Shown here one piece after another: positions 1 to 8,134 of a DNA stretch of 32,204 bases (positions within the stretch are counted from its first letter, which is position 1; each line of letters starts with the position of its first letter). Source of the DNA: Bacilli bacterium (GTDB taxonomy: Bacteria; Bacillota_I; Bacilli_A; RF39; UBA660); assembly GCA_900757295.1 (NCBI GenBank), contig CAAENH010000157.1, positions 1 through 32,204 of the forward strand. The letters run 5' to 3'. The notes under the pieces are model-generated. The model was given only the letters and a program-made list of their open reading frames with translations. It was not told the origin of the DNA and made no database searches. The translations under genes and the position numbers were made by a program.

Positions 1-1
1 A

Positions 2-637
2 AATCAAATAAAAGAAAATTCACAATTTTTTGAAACTGAAATTGAAGAAACGACAATGGAAATGTTTGAAAAGGGACAATCCCTCCATTCTTTATTCATG
101 TTTTATTCTTTATCTGAAATACTTTCAGCAATAAAGAATTTATATCCCATTGAAATTGGTTTACAAACAACCATTCAACCTTTAATTGCTTTTTTAAAAG
201 TGGACTGTTTTGATTTTAACTATCATGTATTAGAAACAGCTTTTCAAGATTGGTTAGAAGAAAATAAAACGATTTATATAGGACTAGAAAATGCAATTCA
301 TTATGATTCATTAAAATCGTATTTATTAGAAAAACAATATGTGTTTCAAGAAATTGAAACCCTTCCTTTTCCTTTAAAAAAAGGAAAACTTTTTATCTTC
401 CTCTTCCTTGAGTTTGTTCTTCTTCATATTCATGGACATTATTATAAGAAAAATTCATTTGCATCATTAAATCTCTTTTTATTTTTTGCTCTAACATATT
501 TAATTTACTGTAAAAGATTCTTTGCTTCTCAGCAGAGATATATTTTTGATATTTATGAAATAAAATACTTTTTAAACGCTCTATCTCCGTTAAAGCATAC
601 ATACCGTTACTACTATTATCTGAATTATCTGAAATAA
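2..637 (+). CDS. 3' part of an unrecognised plus-strand gene, open at the left edge
   Basis: The reading frame is open from the window edge, so the start lies outside; an internal ATG is at 56. Residues encoded up to about 365 look like a real mixed alpha-helical protein (segments such as YPIEIGLQTTIQPLIAF and IYIGLENAIHYDSLKSYLL). I do not recognise the family. From about 393 onward the frame is antisense to the 393-836 minus gene, and its composition becomes low-complexity Phe/Leu/Tyr, typical of an antisense shadow. A terminator-like hairpin sits at 367-394. The likely reading is that the original gene ended or was broken near 370-390 and now reads by chance to a stop at 637. It could be a mobile-element remnant, but no transposase motif is visible. 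Confidence 0.35.
   Translation, partial: NQIKENSQFFETEIEETTMEMFEKGQSLHSLFMFYSLSEILSAIKNLYPIEIGLQTTIQPLIAFLKVDCFDFNYHVLETAFQDWLEENKTIYIGLENAIHYDSLKSYLLEKQYVFQEIETLPFPLKKGKLFIFLFLEFVLLHIHGHYYKKNSFASLNLFLFFALTYLIYCKRFFASQQRYIFDIYEIKYFLNALSPLKHTYRYYYYLNYLK
367..394 (+). terminator. Terminator-like hairpin after the left-edge gene
   Basis: TTTTCCTTT (367-375) pairs with AAAGGAAAA (380-388) around an AAAA loop and is followed by CTTTTT on the plus strand. The adjacent minus gene stops at 393-395, and on that strand no U-tract follows the stem, so the site suits plus-strand transcription. The left-edge frame runs through it, which supports that gene being truncated or frameshifted here. Confidence 0.45.
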
Positions 638-836
638 ATGCTATTAGCTTTTTAAACATGCTGTTAAATTTAATGGTCAAAATACTATCAATCATTTTAG
701 GATTTATTACAACAATTTCATTAATAGTAATTGAAGTATTTTCTTTAGATTTAGGAGTGAATTTGTATCCATCAAGATTATAATTCATATAAGTTATAGT
801 ATTCGTTTTATTATCTTTTTTTATTAAATAGCTCAT
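393..836 (-). CDS. Unknown 147-aa protein in the rimM-trmD operon
   Basis: The start ATG lies 8 nt after the trmD stop, with a GTAGGT-type ribosome site overlapping that stop, so it is probably co-transcribed with rimM and trmD. The product is 147 residues, charged and soluble, with no signal peptide or membrane segment. The first ~55 residues are beta-strand-like and residues ~75-130 look helical. The C-terminus is an acidic stretch (HEYEEEQTQ) followed by a Gly-Arg repeat tail (GRGR). I do not recognise the family and assign no function. Its position next to tRNA/ribosome maturation genes only hints at an RNA-related role. The overlapping plus-strand frame is judged a shadow because this one has the ribosome site and operon spacing. 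Confidence 0.6.
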   Translation of the reverse strand: MSYLIKKDNKTNTITYMNYNLDGYKFTPKSKENTSITINEIVVINPKMIDSILTIKFNSMFKKLIAFISDNSDNSSNGMYALTEIERLKSILFHKYQKYISAEKQRIFYSKLNMLEQKIKRDLMMQMNFSYNNVHEYEEEQTQGRGR

Positions 837-844
837 ATTATTAC

Positions 845-1516
845 CTACTTTTTGTCCAATAAATCAGGCCTGCATTTCTTTGTTTTTTCTTTTTGCATCA
901 TTAAACGCCATTCGTCAATTTTAGCATGATTGCCACTTAGCAAGACATCTGGCACTTTAAATCCTCTAAAGTCTTGTGGCTTTGTATAAGTTGGATAATC
1001 TAACAAGTTATTAGAAAAAGAGTCATTTTCATATGAATCTTTATTAATAACATCATCAATTAATCTTACAACACTATCTGTTATAATCATAGCGGGAATT
1101 TCTCCTCCCGTCAAGACATAATCTCCCACGCTTATACTCATATCAACAAAATTATTAATCCTATCATCAAAACCCTCATAATGGCCACATAATAATATTA
1201 AATGATTATAATTTTGGCATAATTTCTTAGCTGTACTCTGATTATAAGTTTTTCCTTGAGGAGTTAACATTATAACTAAACTATTTTCAGTTTTAATAGC
1301 CTCAATAGCATCTACTATAGGCTGGCACATTAAAACCATACCTGCTCCTCCACCATAAGGAGTATCATCTACTTGTTGGTTATTAAGCTTAGAATATTCT
1401 CTAAAATTAATAACATTTATTTCTACCTTTTTCTTGTCAATAGCTCTTTTAATAATAGATTCATTTAAAAAGCCATTAAACATATCAGGAAAAAGAGTTA
1501 ATATATCTATTTTCAT
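845..1516 (-). CDS. trmD: tRNA (guanine-N1)-methyltransferase TrmD
   Basis: TrmD methylates G37 (m1G37) next to the anticodon of tRNAs using S-adenosylmethionine and prevents +1 frameshifting. The 223-residue product has the normal N-terminus (MKIDILTLFPDMF), the conserved DTPYGGGAGMV loop, LLCGHYEGFDDRI and the knot motif SVGDYVLTGGEIPAM typical of the SPOUT trefoil-knot fold. The length is slightly short for the family (about 230-250), the C-terminal domain being compact. The start ATG overlaps the rimM stop by 4 nt, which indicates translational coupling. The rimM-trmD order is conserved in Bacillota, though rpsP and rplS are not adjacent here. Confidence 0.97.
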   Translation of the reverse strand: MKIDILTLFPDMFNGFLNESIIKRAIDKKKVEINVINFREYSKLNNQQVDDTPYGGGAGMVLMCQPIVDAIEAIKTENSLVIMLTPQGKTYNQSTAKKLCQNYNHLILLCGHYEGFDDRINNFVDMSISVGDYVLTGGEIPAMIITDSVVRLIDDVINKDSYENDSFSNNLLDYPTYTKPQDFRGFKVPDVLLSGNHAKIDEWRLMMQKEKTKKCRPDLLDKK

Positions 1517-2001
1517 ATCATCAAGCCTTCTATATTTTTTACTTCAATCTTTTTATTCTTGCTATCAATTTTGGTAATATATTCATCACACATTGGAATA
1601 TAATAACTTTTTTCATCTTCAACTTTTAATAAAATATTAGATTTATTTTTAATAACTTCTATAACTTTGCCTTTTTCATTTCCATCTAAAGATATACTAT
1701 AAGAAACTAATTCTTCTAAGATAATTTCATCGTGAGGCAAGTCCTCTTTTTTTATATATAACCCTTTATTTTTAAACGATAAAACTTCATTAATATTATT
1801 ATATTCTCTAAATAATATCAAATCATAATTTTTATGTTTACGACATGATACTAAAACAACCTCTTTTTTTTCTTTTCCAATATATAATTTTTGATTACTA
1901 ATTAATATTTTGTTTTTTATAGAATAATCACTTATTAATTTAATTTCCCCTTTAATACCATGAGTGCCTACTATTTTGCCAACAAAAACATATTCCTGCA
2001 T
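1513..2001 (-). CDS. rimM: Ribosome maturation factor RimM
   Basis: RimM binds ribosomal protein uS19 and assists maturation of the 30S head. The 162-residue product begins with the diagnostic segment EYVFVGKIVGTHGIKGEIKL of the N-terminal beta-barrel domain. The C-terminal PRC-barrel half includes the region ending YYIPMCDEYITKID. The ATG follows a GGTGAT ribosome site and a promoter-like TTGTTT/TATAAT pair at 2019-2047. The gene ends in TGA overlapping the trmD start. The use of TGA as a stop here is also evidence against a Mycoplasma-type code. Confidence 0.96.
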   Translation of the reverse strand: MQEYVFVGKIVGTHGIKGEIKLISDYSIKNKILISNQKLYIGKEKKEVVLVSCRKHKNYDLILFREYNNINEVLSFKNKGLYIKKEDLPHDEIILEELVSYSISLDGNEKGKVIEVIKNKSNILLKVEDEKSYYIPMCDEYITKIDSKNKKIEVKNIEGLMI

Positions 2002-2018
2002 AAAATCACCATATTAAA

Positions 2019-2047
2019 ATTATACAGCAAATGAAATAGTAAAACAA
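2019..2047 (-). promoter_or_regulatory. Probable sigma-A promoter of rimM-trmD
   Basis: On the minus strand, TTGTTT (2047-2042), a 17-bp spacer and TATAAT (2024-2019) lie just upstream of the rimM ribosome site, in the 50-bp gap after the amidoligase gene. The -10 is perfect and the -35 is partial. Confidence 0.5.
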
Positions 2048-2051
2048 CTAA

Positions 2052-3047
2052 CTAAATATTAGTTAACCTACTATACTCAGTATTTTTATAATAAAGTCTT
2101 AAAGTACTAGCCTTATCTTCAATATTGTCAAACATATAATCAAAAAGCTTAAACATAGTATCTTGAGTTACTTCTAATTTATCATTTTCATATAAAACAA
2201 ATAAATTATCGATAAAATCATTAGATTCACTATTACTTACTAATTTAAACAAATGAAAAAAATAATTTATATATTGTTGAATTATTATCTCATTATCAGT
2301 TCCATTGCACGCACGTAACTCAAAAGTTTTATTGCAAACTCTAGGAGTGTAAAAAGCTATATCATAAAATCTTGGAAATTGAAGTTTTTTTTCAATTTGA
2401 CTTACTAATTTATAATTTTTATATTCTTCAAAAATCTTAGAATACAACGTTCTTTCTAATTTCATTGCATAAGTTTCAGCACTTTTTCGTCGTATATGTT
2501 TATCTCCATTATAAAGTTTTAAAAACTCATCTTCAAAAATTATCCAAGTCTTTAATAATTTTAAATAATCTTTAATTTTGTGCTTCATTATATCTTTACT
2601 AATATGAATGTGTAAACCAGCTTTACTATTAAACTGAGCATTATTATTTTTTAATACATTACAAACATTTTTCAATTCTTTGAAAAAATCAATATTGTTA
2701 TTAACAATTGGAGAATTAATTTCTCCGCCGTAAAGAATATTTTCAATTCTTCGACTGCAATCTTGTTCAAACTCTATAGTCCAGTTATTGTATTCTTTAG
2801 GACTCATTTCATCATAAAAAGCTATATTACAATACTGTTTTAATTCATTAAATGTTTTAATAAAACCAGCTTGTTCAAATTCTATTTCTAAACCAAAAGT
2901 AATATTGCTTGGTACATTTAATTTTTCTTTGTAGTTTATTGGAGTATTATCAATCAAATTAATTAAATCTTTTCTTTCTTTTAAAGATAACTCACTAATT
3001 AAAATATTATCAGACGGATTAATATGTTTATATAAATTTTCTTTCAT
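2052..3047 (-). CDS. Amidoligase-family (COOH-NH2 ligase-like) protein
   Basis: The 331-residue product matches the amidoligase family of the glutamine synthetase-like ATP-dependent COOH-NH2 ligase fold. The N-terminal NITFGLEIEFEQAGF resembles the family's first metal/ATP-binding strand (FGxExE). AGLHIHISKD is the characteristic GxHxH motif, and RACNGT near residue 245 resembles the terminal R.P.GT motif. Members are thought to form amide or isopeptide bonds on small molecules, peptides or proteins. They often sit next to gamma-glutamyl cyclotransferase-like or GAT-I genes, but none is visible here, so the substrate is unknown. It has its own promoter (3071-3099), an AGAAGGGG ribosome site and no signal peptide, so it is probably cytoplasmic. 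It appears monocistronic or leads into rimM-trmD. Confidence 0.8.
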   Translation of the reverse strand: MKENLYKHINPSDNILISELSLKERKDLINLIDNTPINYKEKLNVPSNITFGLEIEFEQAGFIKTFNELKQYCNIAFYDEMSPKEYNNWTIEFEQDCSRRIENILYGGEINSPIVNNNIDFFKELKNVCNVLKNNNAQFNSKAGLHIHISKDIMKHKIKDYLKLLKTWIIFEDEFLKLYNGDKHIRRKSAETYAMKLERTLYSKIFEEYKNYKLVSQIEKKLQFPRFYDIAFYTPRVCNKTFELRACNGTDNEIIIQQYINYFFHLFKLVSNSESNDFIDNLFVLYENDKLEVTQDTMFKLFDYMFDNIEDKASTLRLYYKNTEYSRLTNI

Positions 3048-3070
3048 AAAGCCCCTTCTTTTTAACGCTT

Positions 3071-3099
3071 ATAATACTTATTTAAATATATTTTGTCAA
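3071..3099 (-). promoter_or_regulatory. Strong sigma-A promoter of the amidoligase gene
   Basis: A perfect TTGACA (3099-3094), an exact 17-bp spacer and TATTAT (3076-3071) on the minus strand lie about 25 bp before the start codon. The predicted transcription start falls just upstream of the AGAAGGGG ribosome site. This is one of the strongest promoters in the window by consensus. Confidence 0.7.
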
Positions 3100-3113
3100 G
3101 AAAAAAGAAAGAA

Positions 3114-5321
3114 TTAACTATCCTTTCCTTCTGGTTTTACCAATACTTCTCTAGGTTTAGAGCCATTAGGCGGCCCTATAATACCTCTTTCTTCTAGTAA
3201 GTCAACTATTCTTGCTGCCCTATTATATCCTAATCTAAATCTTCTTTGTAATAAAGACGCACTTACTTTACCAGTTTTAATCGCAAAATCAACTATTTCA
3301 TTATATAAAGGATCTTCATACTCTTCTTTTTCACTATTTGCACCAGCTAGATGAGTATCTTCCATTTGAGTAATAGAATTATCATAAACTGCAGCCTGCT
3401 CTTTAGATACATATTCAATTACTCTCCTAATTTCATCATCAGAAATATAAGTACCTTGAATACGAATAGGATCATTCTCTCCCATTGGTAAGAATAACAT
3501 ATCACCTTTACCTAATAATTTTTCAGCACCTGTTTGATCTAAAATAGTTCTAGAATCTATACCTGTTGCTACAGCGAAAGAAATTCTAGATGGAATATTA
3601 GCTTTTACAACACCAGTAATTACATCAGTAGATGGTCTTTGAGTGGCTACAATTAAATGAATACCTGCTGCTCTTGCCATTTGAGTAATTCTCATAATAG
3701 AGTCTTCAACCTCTTTAGATGCAACAAGCATTAAATCTGCAAGTTCATCAATAATAACTACTATATATGGCATTTTTTTAATTGGAACTTCACTTTTTTG
3801 ATTTTCTTTATCTACCCATTCATTATAAGTTCCAATATTTTTTACACCTTTTTCACTAAATAAATCATATCTTTTTTCCATTTCACTAACAATCTTTTGT
3901 AAAGCTACAGAAGCTTTTTTAGGATCAGTAACAACTGGACATAAAAGATGAGGAACGCCATTATAATTTGATAATTCAACTTTTTTAGGATCTACTAATA
4001 ATAATTTAACTTCATCAGGCCTATATTTCATTAATATAGTAGCTAAGAAACTATTAATACATACTGATTTACCACTACCTGTTGAACCTGCAACTAGTAA
4101 ATGAGGTGTTTTAGCAATATCCGTAGCTTGAGGTCTTCCCATAATATCTTTACCTAAAGCCACTAATATTTTAGCATTTGCTTGAGATTTAGGAATATTT
4201 GCTAATATCTCTTTAATTTTAACTTCACTAATAACTGGATTTGGAATTTCTACACCAATAGTACTTTTCCCAGGGATTGGTGTTTGTAAACGTACATCTT
4301 TTGCAGCTAATGCTAAAGCTATTTCTTTATTTATACTACTAATTTTATTTAATTTAGTACCATGAGGAACAGAAACTTCATATTGAGTTACACTTGGTCC
4401 AACATGAATTTCAACTACAGTACCTTTGATACCAAAATCATTTAAAACTCTTTCTAACACCATTTTATTAGATCTAATAAAATCATTTGAGTTAACTTTT
4501 CCACTTTTTTTAGGATTATCTAATAGATCTAATGATGGAAGACGATAATTATTATTAACTTGTACCTGTAAATTTTGATTTTCTTCATTAGATGCAGTTG
4601 CAGTTACAGCACTATTTTTTAATTCTTCAGCACTAGTTATTACAACTTTATCATCAGTTTCATATTCTTTATCTTCTTCGTAGTCATATTCATCTTCATC
4701 TGCTGCTTCTTCTTTATATTTTTCACGTTTTTCTTTCTTTTCTAAAGATTTAGTTTTCATATTAGCAAATATTTCTTTAATTTTCTTAAATATATCAGCA
4801 ATTGTTATATCAAATAGTAAAATCAAGCCAAAAATCATTAATATTACTATAACTATTTTAGTTCCACTTATATCAAGAAGAGAAGTAAATAAAACAATAA
4901 ATAACGCTCCAATTATTCCTCCACCTACATTAGAATTTAAACTATTTGTTGCTCCCATAAAATTATCTACTGTTGTAGATAATATTGCTTTTCCTTTTAA
5001 TTCATTAGCAATAGCATATTCTAAATGAGAAAACATTAAAATAGCAATTATCAAAAAATATAAACCAATTAATCTAGTTGAATACATCTTTGGCAGTTTT
5101 CTTTTAATAATCATTATAATTCCTAAAATCAAAACAGATAATAAGATAATTACATACCATGATCCCATTAAAAATATTGCAAAATTTTTAATTAAGCGTC
5201 CAACTGGTCCAAATGTTCCAAAACCAATTAAACCGATTAAGATTAACAACAGGCCATTTAATTCCACACTATATTGAAAAGATTTAGTTGCTTCATCTTT
5301 CTTTTTCTTTTTTTTAGCCAT
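3114..5321 (-). CDS. ftsK: DNA translocase FtsK/SpoIIIE
   Basis: This is a membrane-anchored hexameric DNA pump that clears chromosome DNA from the division or sporulation septum. The start chosen here (5321) is 12 codons inside the longest frame because it is preceded by a strong AAGGTGAT ribosome site and gives the usual basic N-terminus MAKKKKKKDE; the product is then 735 aa. About four membrane segments lie in residues ~20-175, followed by an acidic linker. The motor has Walker A GSTGSGKS (~412-419), VDPKKVELSNYNGVPHLL, Walker B VVIIDELADLM and RPSTDVITG. The C-terminal winged-helix gamma domain (~residues 660-735) includes RRFRLGYNRAARIVDLLEE and would read KOPS/SRS polarity signals. The gene is monocistronic and divergent from the DUF192 gene. 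Confidence 0.95.
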   Translation of the reverse strand: MAKKKKKKDEATKSFQYSVELNGLLLILIGLIGFGTFGPVGRLIKNFAIFLMGSWYVIILLSVLILGIIMIIKRKLPKMYSTRLIGLYFLIIAILMFSHLEYAIANELKGKAILSTTVDNFMGATNSLNSNVGGGIIGALFIVLFTSLLDISGTKIVIVILMIFGLILLFDITIADIFKKIKEIFANMKTKSLEKKEKREKYKEEAADEDEYDYEEDKEYETDDKVVITSAEELKNSAVTATASNEENQNLQVQVNNNYRLPSLDLLDNPKKSGKVNSNDFIRSNKMVLERVLNDFGIKGTVVEIHVGPSVTQYEVSVPHGTKLNKISSINKEIALALAAKDVRLQTPIPGKSTIGVEIPNPVISEVKIKEILANIPKSQANAKILVALGKDIMGRPQATDIAKTPHLLVAGSTGSGKSVCINSFLATILMKYRPDEVKLLLVDPKKVELSNYNGVPHLLCPVVTDPKKASVALQKIVSEMEKRYDLFSEKGVKNIGTYNEWVDKENQKSEVPIKKMPYIVVIIDELADLMLVASKEVEDSIMRITQMARAAGIHLIVATQRPSTDVITGVVKANIPSRISFAVATGIDSRTILDQTGAEKLLGKGDMLFLPMGENDPIRIQGTYISDDEIRRVIEYVSKEQAAVYDNSITQMEDTHLAGANSEKEEYEDPLYNEIVDFAIKTGKVSASLLQRRFRLGYNRAARIVDLLEERGIIGPPNGSKPREVLVKPEGKDS

Positions 5322-5337
5322 TATTATCACCTTATTT

Positions 5338-5366
5338 ATTATATCTAATTTAATCAATTACTGCAA
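5338..5366 (-). promoter_or_regulatory. Candidate ftsK promoter
   Basis: A perfect TATAAT (minus strand, 5343-5338) is preceded 17 bp upstream by TTGCAG (5366-5361). The predicted start of transcription is very close to the ribosome site, so either the leader is extremely short or the true promoter lies further up. A TTGACA at 5389-5384 has no good partner. Confidence 0.3.
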
Positions 5367-5472
5367 TCAACATCTAAAATTATTGTCAATTATTGCCTAA
5401 ATTTTTATTTTTTCTTTTACTATTTATGTGATAATTTATTTTTTATATGATAATATTATAATAGTGATAAAT

Positions 5473-5799
5473 ATGAAATTAAATATAGAAAATAAAACCA
5501 TCGATATAAAAATTGCCAATAATTTTAAAGATAGATTCATTGGTTTGATGGGCAAAACAAATATAAATTATGGCATGCTTTTTCCCAAATGCAATGCCAT
5601 TCATACTTTTTTTATGAAAGAAGCCATTGATGTTATTGGATTAAACAACAACAATGAAATACTATTTATTATTAAATCGCTCAAACCAAATAAGCTTTTT
5701 CATATGGAGCATAACCTTAACGATTCAAATATATTAGAATTGCCTAATAACTCTAGTAATAACTTTCATATAGGAGAAACTATTAAATTTGAATTATAA
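5473..5799 (+). CDS. DUF192 family protein
   Basis: The only convincing complete plus-strand gene in the window encodes 108 residues from the ATG at 5473. Fifteen further codons are open upstream, but they begin with an Ile/Tyr-rich stretch untypical of the family. The sequence matches DUF192: the N-terminal strand, RFIGLMGKTNINYGMLFPKC (family GLMGR...GMLF), then THFF-type HTFFMKEAIDVIGLN (family FWMKNT..PLDIIF) and a C-terminal strand. In bacteria these small beta-barrel proteins are of unknown function. The family often has an N-terminal signal peptide, which is absent here, so it would be cytoplasmic. It is transcribed divergently from ftsK and convergently with miaB, with a shared terminator. 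Confidence 0.8.
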   Translation: MKLNIENKTIDIKIANNFKDRFIGLMGKTNINYGMLFPKCNAIHTFFMKEAIDVIGLNNNNEILFIIKSLKPNKLFHMEHNLNDSNILELPNNSSNNFHIGETIKFEL

Positions 5800-5829
5800 A
5801 AAAATACTATTTAATTAATAGTATTTTTT
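5799..5829. terminator. Bidirectional terminator between DUF192 gene and miaB
   Basis: A perfect 13-bp stem (5799-5811 with 5817-5829) around a TAATT loop starts with an A-run and ends with a T-run, so it works on both strands. It overlaps the stop codons of both convergent genes. Confidence 0.8.
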
Positions 5830-7231
5830 ATATAACTTCACCATCTAAACTAAAACTTTTAGCTTCTGTTATTTTGACATTAATAATTTTTCCGATTAGT
5901 TCTTTGCTACCAACAATATTAACTAATTTCATAGTTTCAGTGTATCCATATACTTTATCCTTATTTTTTTCACTAATTCCTTCTACTAATACTTTAACTT
6001 CTTTATTTAAATATTTTTTATTATTCATTAGAGAATAAGAATTTACTATCTCATTTAATTCATGTAAACGTTTTTCTTTGATATCCATTGGTATGCTGTC
6101 CTTTATTTTAGCTGCTGGAGTTCCTTCTCTAGGACTATAAATAAAAGTAAATGCTCCATCATACTGACATTTATTAACAACATCCAAAGTTTCACTAAAA
6201 TCTTCATCTGTTTCATTTGGAAAGCCAACAATTATATCAGTAGTTACAGCCACATTAGGAATTTTATTTTTAATATTATTAAATAGTTTTAGATATTCCT
6301 CTTTTTTATAACGTCTACCCATTAATTTTAAAATTTTAGTACTTCCAGATTGTAAAGGAAGATGTATGTAAGGCATTATATTATCATATTTAGCAATAAT
6401 ATCTATCATTTTATCAGTAAAATCCCAAGGATGAGATGTAACAAATCTTATTCGAGGTATTCCTATTAAACTAACCTGTTCTAAAAGCTCTGCAAAAGAT
6501 ATTTCATTTTTTAAATCTTTTCCATACGCATTAACATTTTGGCCTAATAAAGTAACTTCTAAATATCCTTGCTCTTTTAAATTCTTTATTTCATTTAATA
6601 TATCTTCACTTTTTCTACTTCTTTGCTTACCTCTAGTATATGGAACTATACAATATGTACAAAACTTATCACATCCATACATTATATTAACCCAAGCTTT
6701 TACTTTAGAATCTCTTTTATAACTTATATTTTCATAAACATTTCCTTCATAAGAATATACATCTATCTCTTGTTTTTGGTTATGATTAATTATTAAATTT
6801 TGTAAATCATTAATATTGTGAGTACCGAAAACTATATCAATATAAGGATGTTTTTTCATTATTTCATTAACTACATTTTCTTCTTGAGCCATACATCCGC
6901 AAACACCAACAATCAATCCTGGCTTATCCTTTTTTAAGTGTTTACATCTGCCTAAAAAGCCAAATACCTTATCATGAGCATTCTCTCTTATTGCACAAGT
7001 ATTTAATATAGCAACATCTGCTTCTTCTAAAGTATCAGTTTTACTTAATCCTAAAGATTCTAAACGAGCACTAATTTCTTCTGAATCATGAACATTCATC
7101 TGACAACCATAAGTTTTCAAAAAATATTTTTTATCTTTTAAGAAATTTTTATCATAATTTTCATTTAAATAAATATAATCAACTTTTTTATCACTTCTTA
7201 TACGTGCTTCTTTTAAGTTTGGTAAATTCAT
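5828..7231 (-). CDS. miaB: tRNA-2-methylthio-N6-dimethylallyladenosine synthase MiaB
   Basis: This radical-SAM methylthiotransferase converts i6A37 to ms2i6A37 in tRNAs reading UNN codons. The N-terminal UPF0004 domain carries the auxiliary cluster ligands Cys43 (KTYGCQMN), Cys79 (NTCAIRENA) and Cys113 (CGCMAQE). The radical-SAM core has CxxxCxxC at Cys187, Cys191 and Cys194 (YGCDKFCTYCIVPYTRGK). A TRAM domain occupies roughly residues 395-460. The product is 467 aa, normal for the Bacillota type, with the ~30-residue N-terminal leader before the UPF0004 domain. No mutS/mutL is adjacent. An extended -10 element lies about 25 bp upstream of the gene and the shared terminator lies at its 3' end. 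Confidence 0.96.
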   Translation of the reverse strand: MNLPNLKEARIRSDKKVDYIYLNENYDKNFLKDKKYFLKTYGCQMNVHDSEEISARLESLGLSKTDTLEEADVAILNTCAIRENAHDKVFGFLGRCKHLKKDKPGLIVGVCGCMAQEENVVNEIMKKHPYIDIVFGTHNINDLQNLIINHNQKQEIDVYSYEGNVYENISYKRDSKVKAWVNIMYGCDKFCTYCIVPYTRGKQRSRKSEDILNEIKNLKEQGYLEVTLLGQNVNAYGKDLKNEISFAELLEQVSLIGIPRIRFVTSHPWDFTDKMIDIIAKYDNIMPYIHLPLQSGSTKILKLMGRRYKKEEYLKLFNNIKNKIPNVAVTTDIIVGFPNETDEDFSETLDVVNKCQYDGAFTFIYSPREGTPAAKIKDSIPMDIKEKRLHELNEIVNSYSLMNNKKYLNKEVKVLVEGISEKNKDKVYGYTETMKLVNIVGSKELIGKIINVKITEAKSFSLDGEVI

Positions 7232-7254
7232 ATAAAACCACTTCCTAAATATTA

Positions 7255-7263
7255 ATTATATCA
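7255..7263 (-). promoter_or_regulatory. Extended -10 element upstream of miaB
   Basis: TGATATAAT on the minus strand (TGn plus a perfect TATAAT) lies about 25 bp upstream of the miaB start. There is no good -35, only a T-run, as is common for extended -10 promoters. Confidence 0.4.
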
Positions 7264-7291
7264 AATAACCAAAATAAAAAAAAGCTTTAGA

Positions 7292-7675
7292 TTAAACTTT
7301 AGTTGGTAGCAAATAATTAAATAAAGGAATATTTCTAATAATACCGTAAAATATGATTATTATCAAAATACTAAGCCAAAATTTATTTTTCATATATTTA
7401 CTAATATTTAAATTTTTGATCTTAAATTTGTTACAAATAGCCTCAAAATAATAGATTAAAAAAACAGGTATTAATATAATTATTAAATTATTATATCTAA
7501 AAGCTTGATAAAAGTTTAAAGATAATAAACTACGAATAGCTCTAGTTATCCCACATCCAGGACAATAAAAATGAGTAATTTTTAAAAAGAGACAAGGAAT
7601 ATCTATAATCTTAAAATAGTATAAAAAAGCAATAAATATAATAATTAAAAGATATAAAATTTTTTTATATTTCAT
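7292..7675 (-). CDS. DUF2752 membrane protein
   Basis: This 127-residue, three-helix inner-membrane protein carries the diagnostic DUF2752 motif FYCPGCGITRAIRSLLSLNF at residues ~37-56, just after the first membrane helix. The two cysteines form a CxxC-like pair. The function of the family is not established; it is common in Bacillota and Bacteroidota and frequently sits next to DUF4234 or interferon-induced transmembrane-like proteins, as it does here, 23 bp downstream of the DUF4234 gene. The two are probably co-transcribed from the 8070-8098 promoter. The very Ile-rich composition reflects both membrane location and AT bias. Confidence 0.8.
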   Translation of the reverse strand: MKYKKILYLLIIIFIAFLYYFKIIDIPCLFLKITHFYCPGCGITRAIRSLLSLNFYQAFRYNNLIIILIPVFLIYYFEAICNKFKIKNLNISKYMKNKFWLSILIIIIFYGIIRNIPLFNYLLPTKV

Positions 7676-7698
7676 TTCAAAATTAAAGAAAGAAACTA

Positions 7699-8043
7699 TT
7701 AATTTCTTTCTGCAATAGTATTAAGATCATTTTGCATTAAACAATAATTAACAATACCTAAACCAAGCAATTGTAATATTATATATAATACTGAATTATC
7801 TGATAAAGCCATGTTATTTTTTACTGAATAATCATAAATTTTTCTACCCATTTGATATGCCCAATAAAATCCATAAATACCACATGTTATCAAAGTTAAA
7901 ACAAAAGCCATAGCACCAGAAGTTGAATTATCTTCGCTTAATCTATTTACATCATCAGTTAAAACAATAAACCAATAAATACCATAGATACCACAGGTTA
8001 TTATAGAAAATATAATGCACTTAACAATATCTCTTTTTTGCAT
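7699..8043 (-). CDS. DUF4234 membrane protein
   Basis: The 114-residue product has two copies of the ITCGIYGxYW motif (residues ~15-24 and ~52-61), the hallmark of DUF4234, each at the start or end of a membrane helix. A third hydrophobic segment near residues 84-104 fits the three-helix family pattern. No signal peptide or catalytic motif is visible. It is the first gene of a likely two-gene unit with the DUF2752 gene. Its start has an AAAGGATG ribosome site and a good promoter upstream. The role of the family is unknown; pairing with DUF2752 suggests a joint membrane function, which is an inference. Confidence 0.8.
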   Translation of the reverse strand: MQKRDIVKCIIFSIITCGIYGIYWFIVLTDDVNRLSEDNSTSGAMAFVLTLITCGIYGFYWAYQMGRKIYDYSVKNNMALSDNSVLYIILQLLGLGIVNYCLMQNDLNTIAERN

Positions 8044-8069
8044 ACTACTACATCCTTTCTATAATATAT

Positions 8070-8098
8070 ATTATAACAACTAGGTATTTTAATTACAA
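8070..8098 (-). promoter_or_regulatory. Promoter of the DUF4234-DUF2752 unit
   Basis: Minus strand: TTGTAA (8098-8093), a 17-bp spacer and a TGT-extended TATAAT (8075-8070) about 27 bp before the start codon. Confidence 0.5.
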
Positions 8099-8099
8099 T

Positions 8100-8127
8100 A
8101 AAAAAAGCATCCAATTAAAGATGCTTT
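8100..8127 (-). terminator. Terminator of the thioredoxin-like gene
   Basis: AAAGCATC (8104-8111) pairs perfectly with GATGCTTT (8120-8127). On the minus strand the stem is followed by a run of seven T. It lies just after the stop of the 8135-8326 gene. Confidence 0.8.
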
Positions 8128-8134
8128 ATATCTA

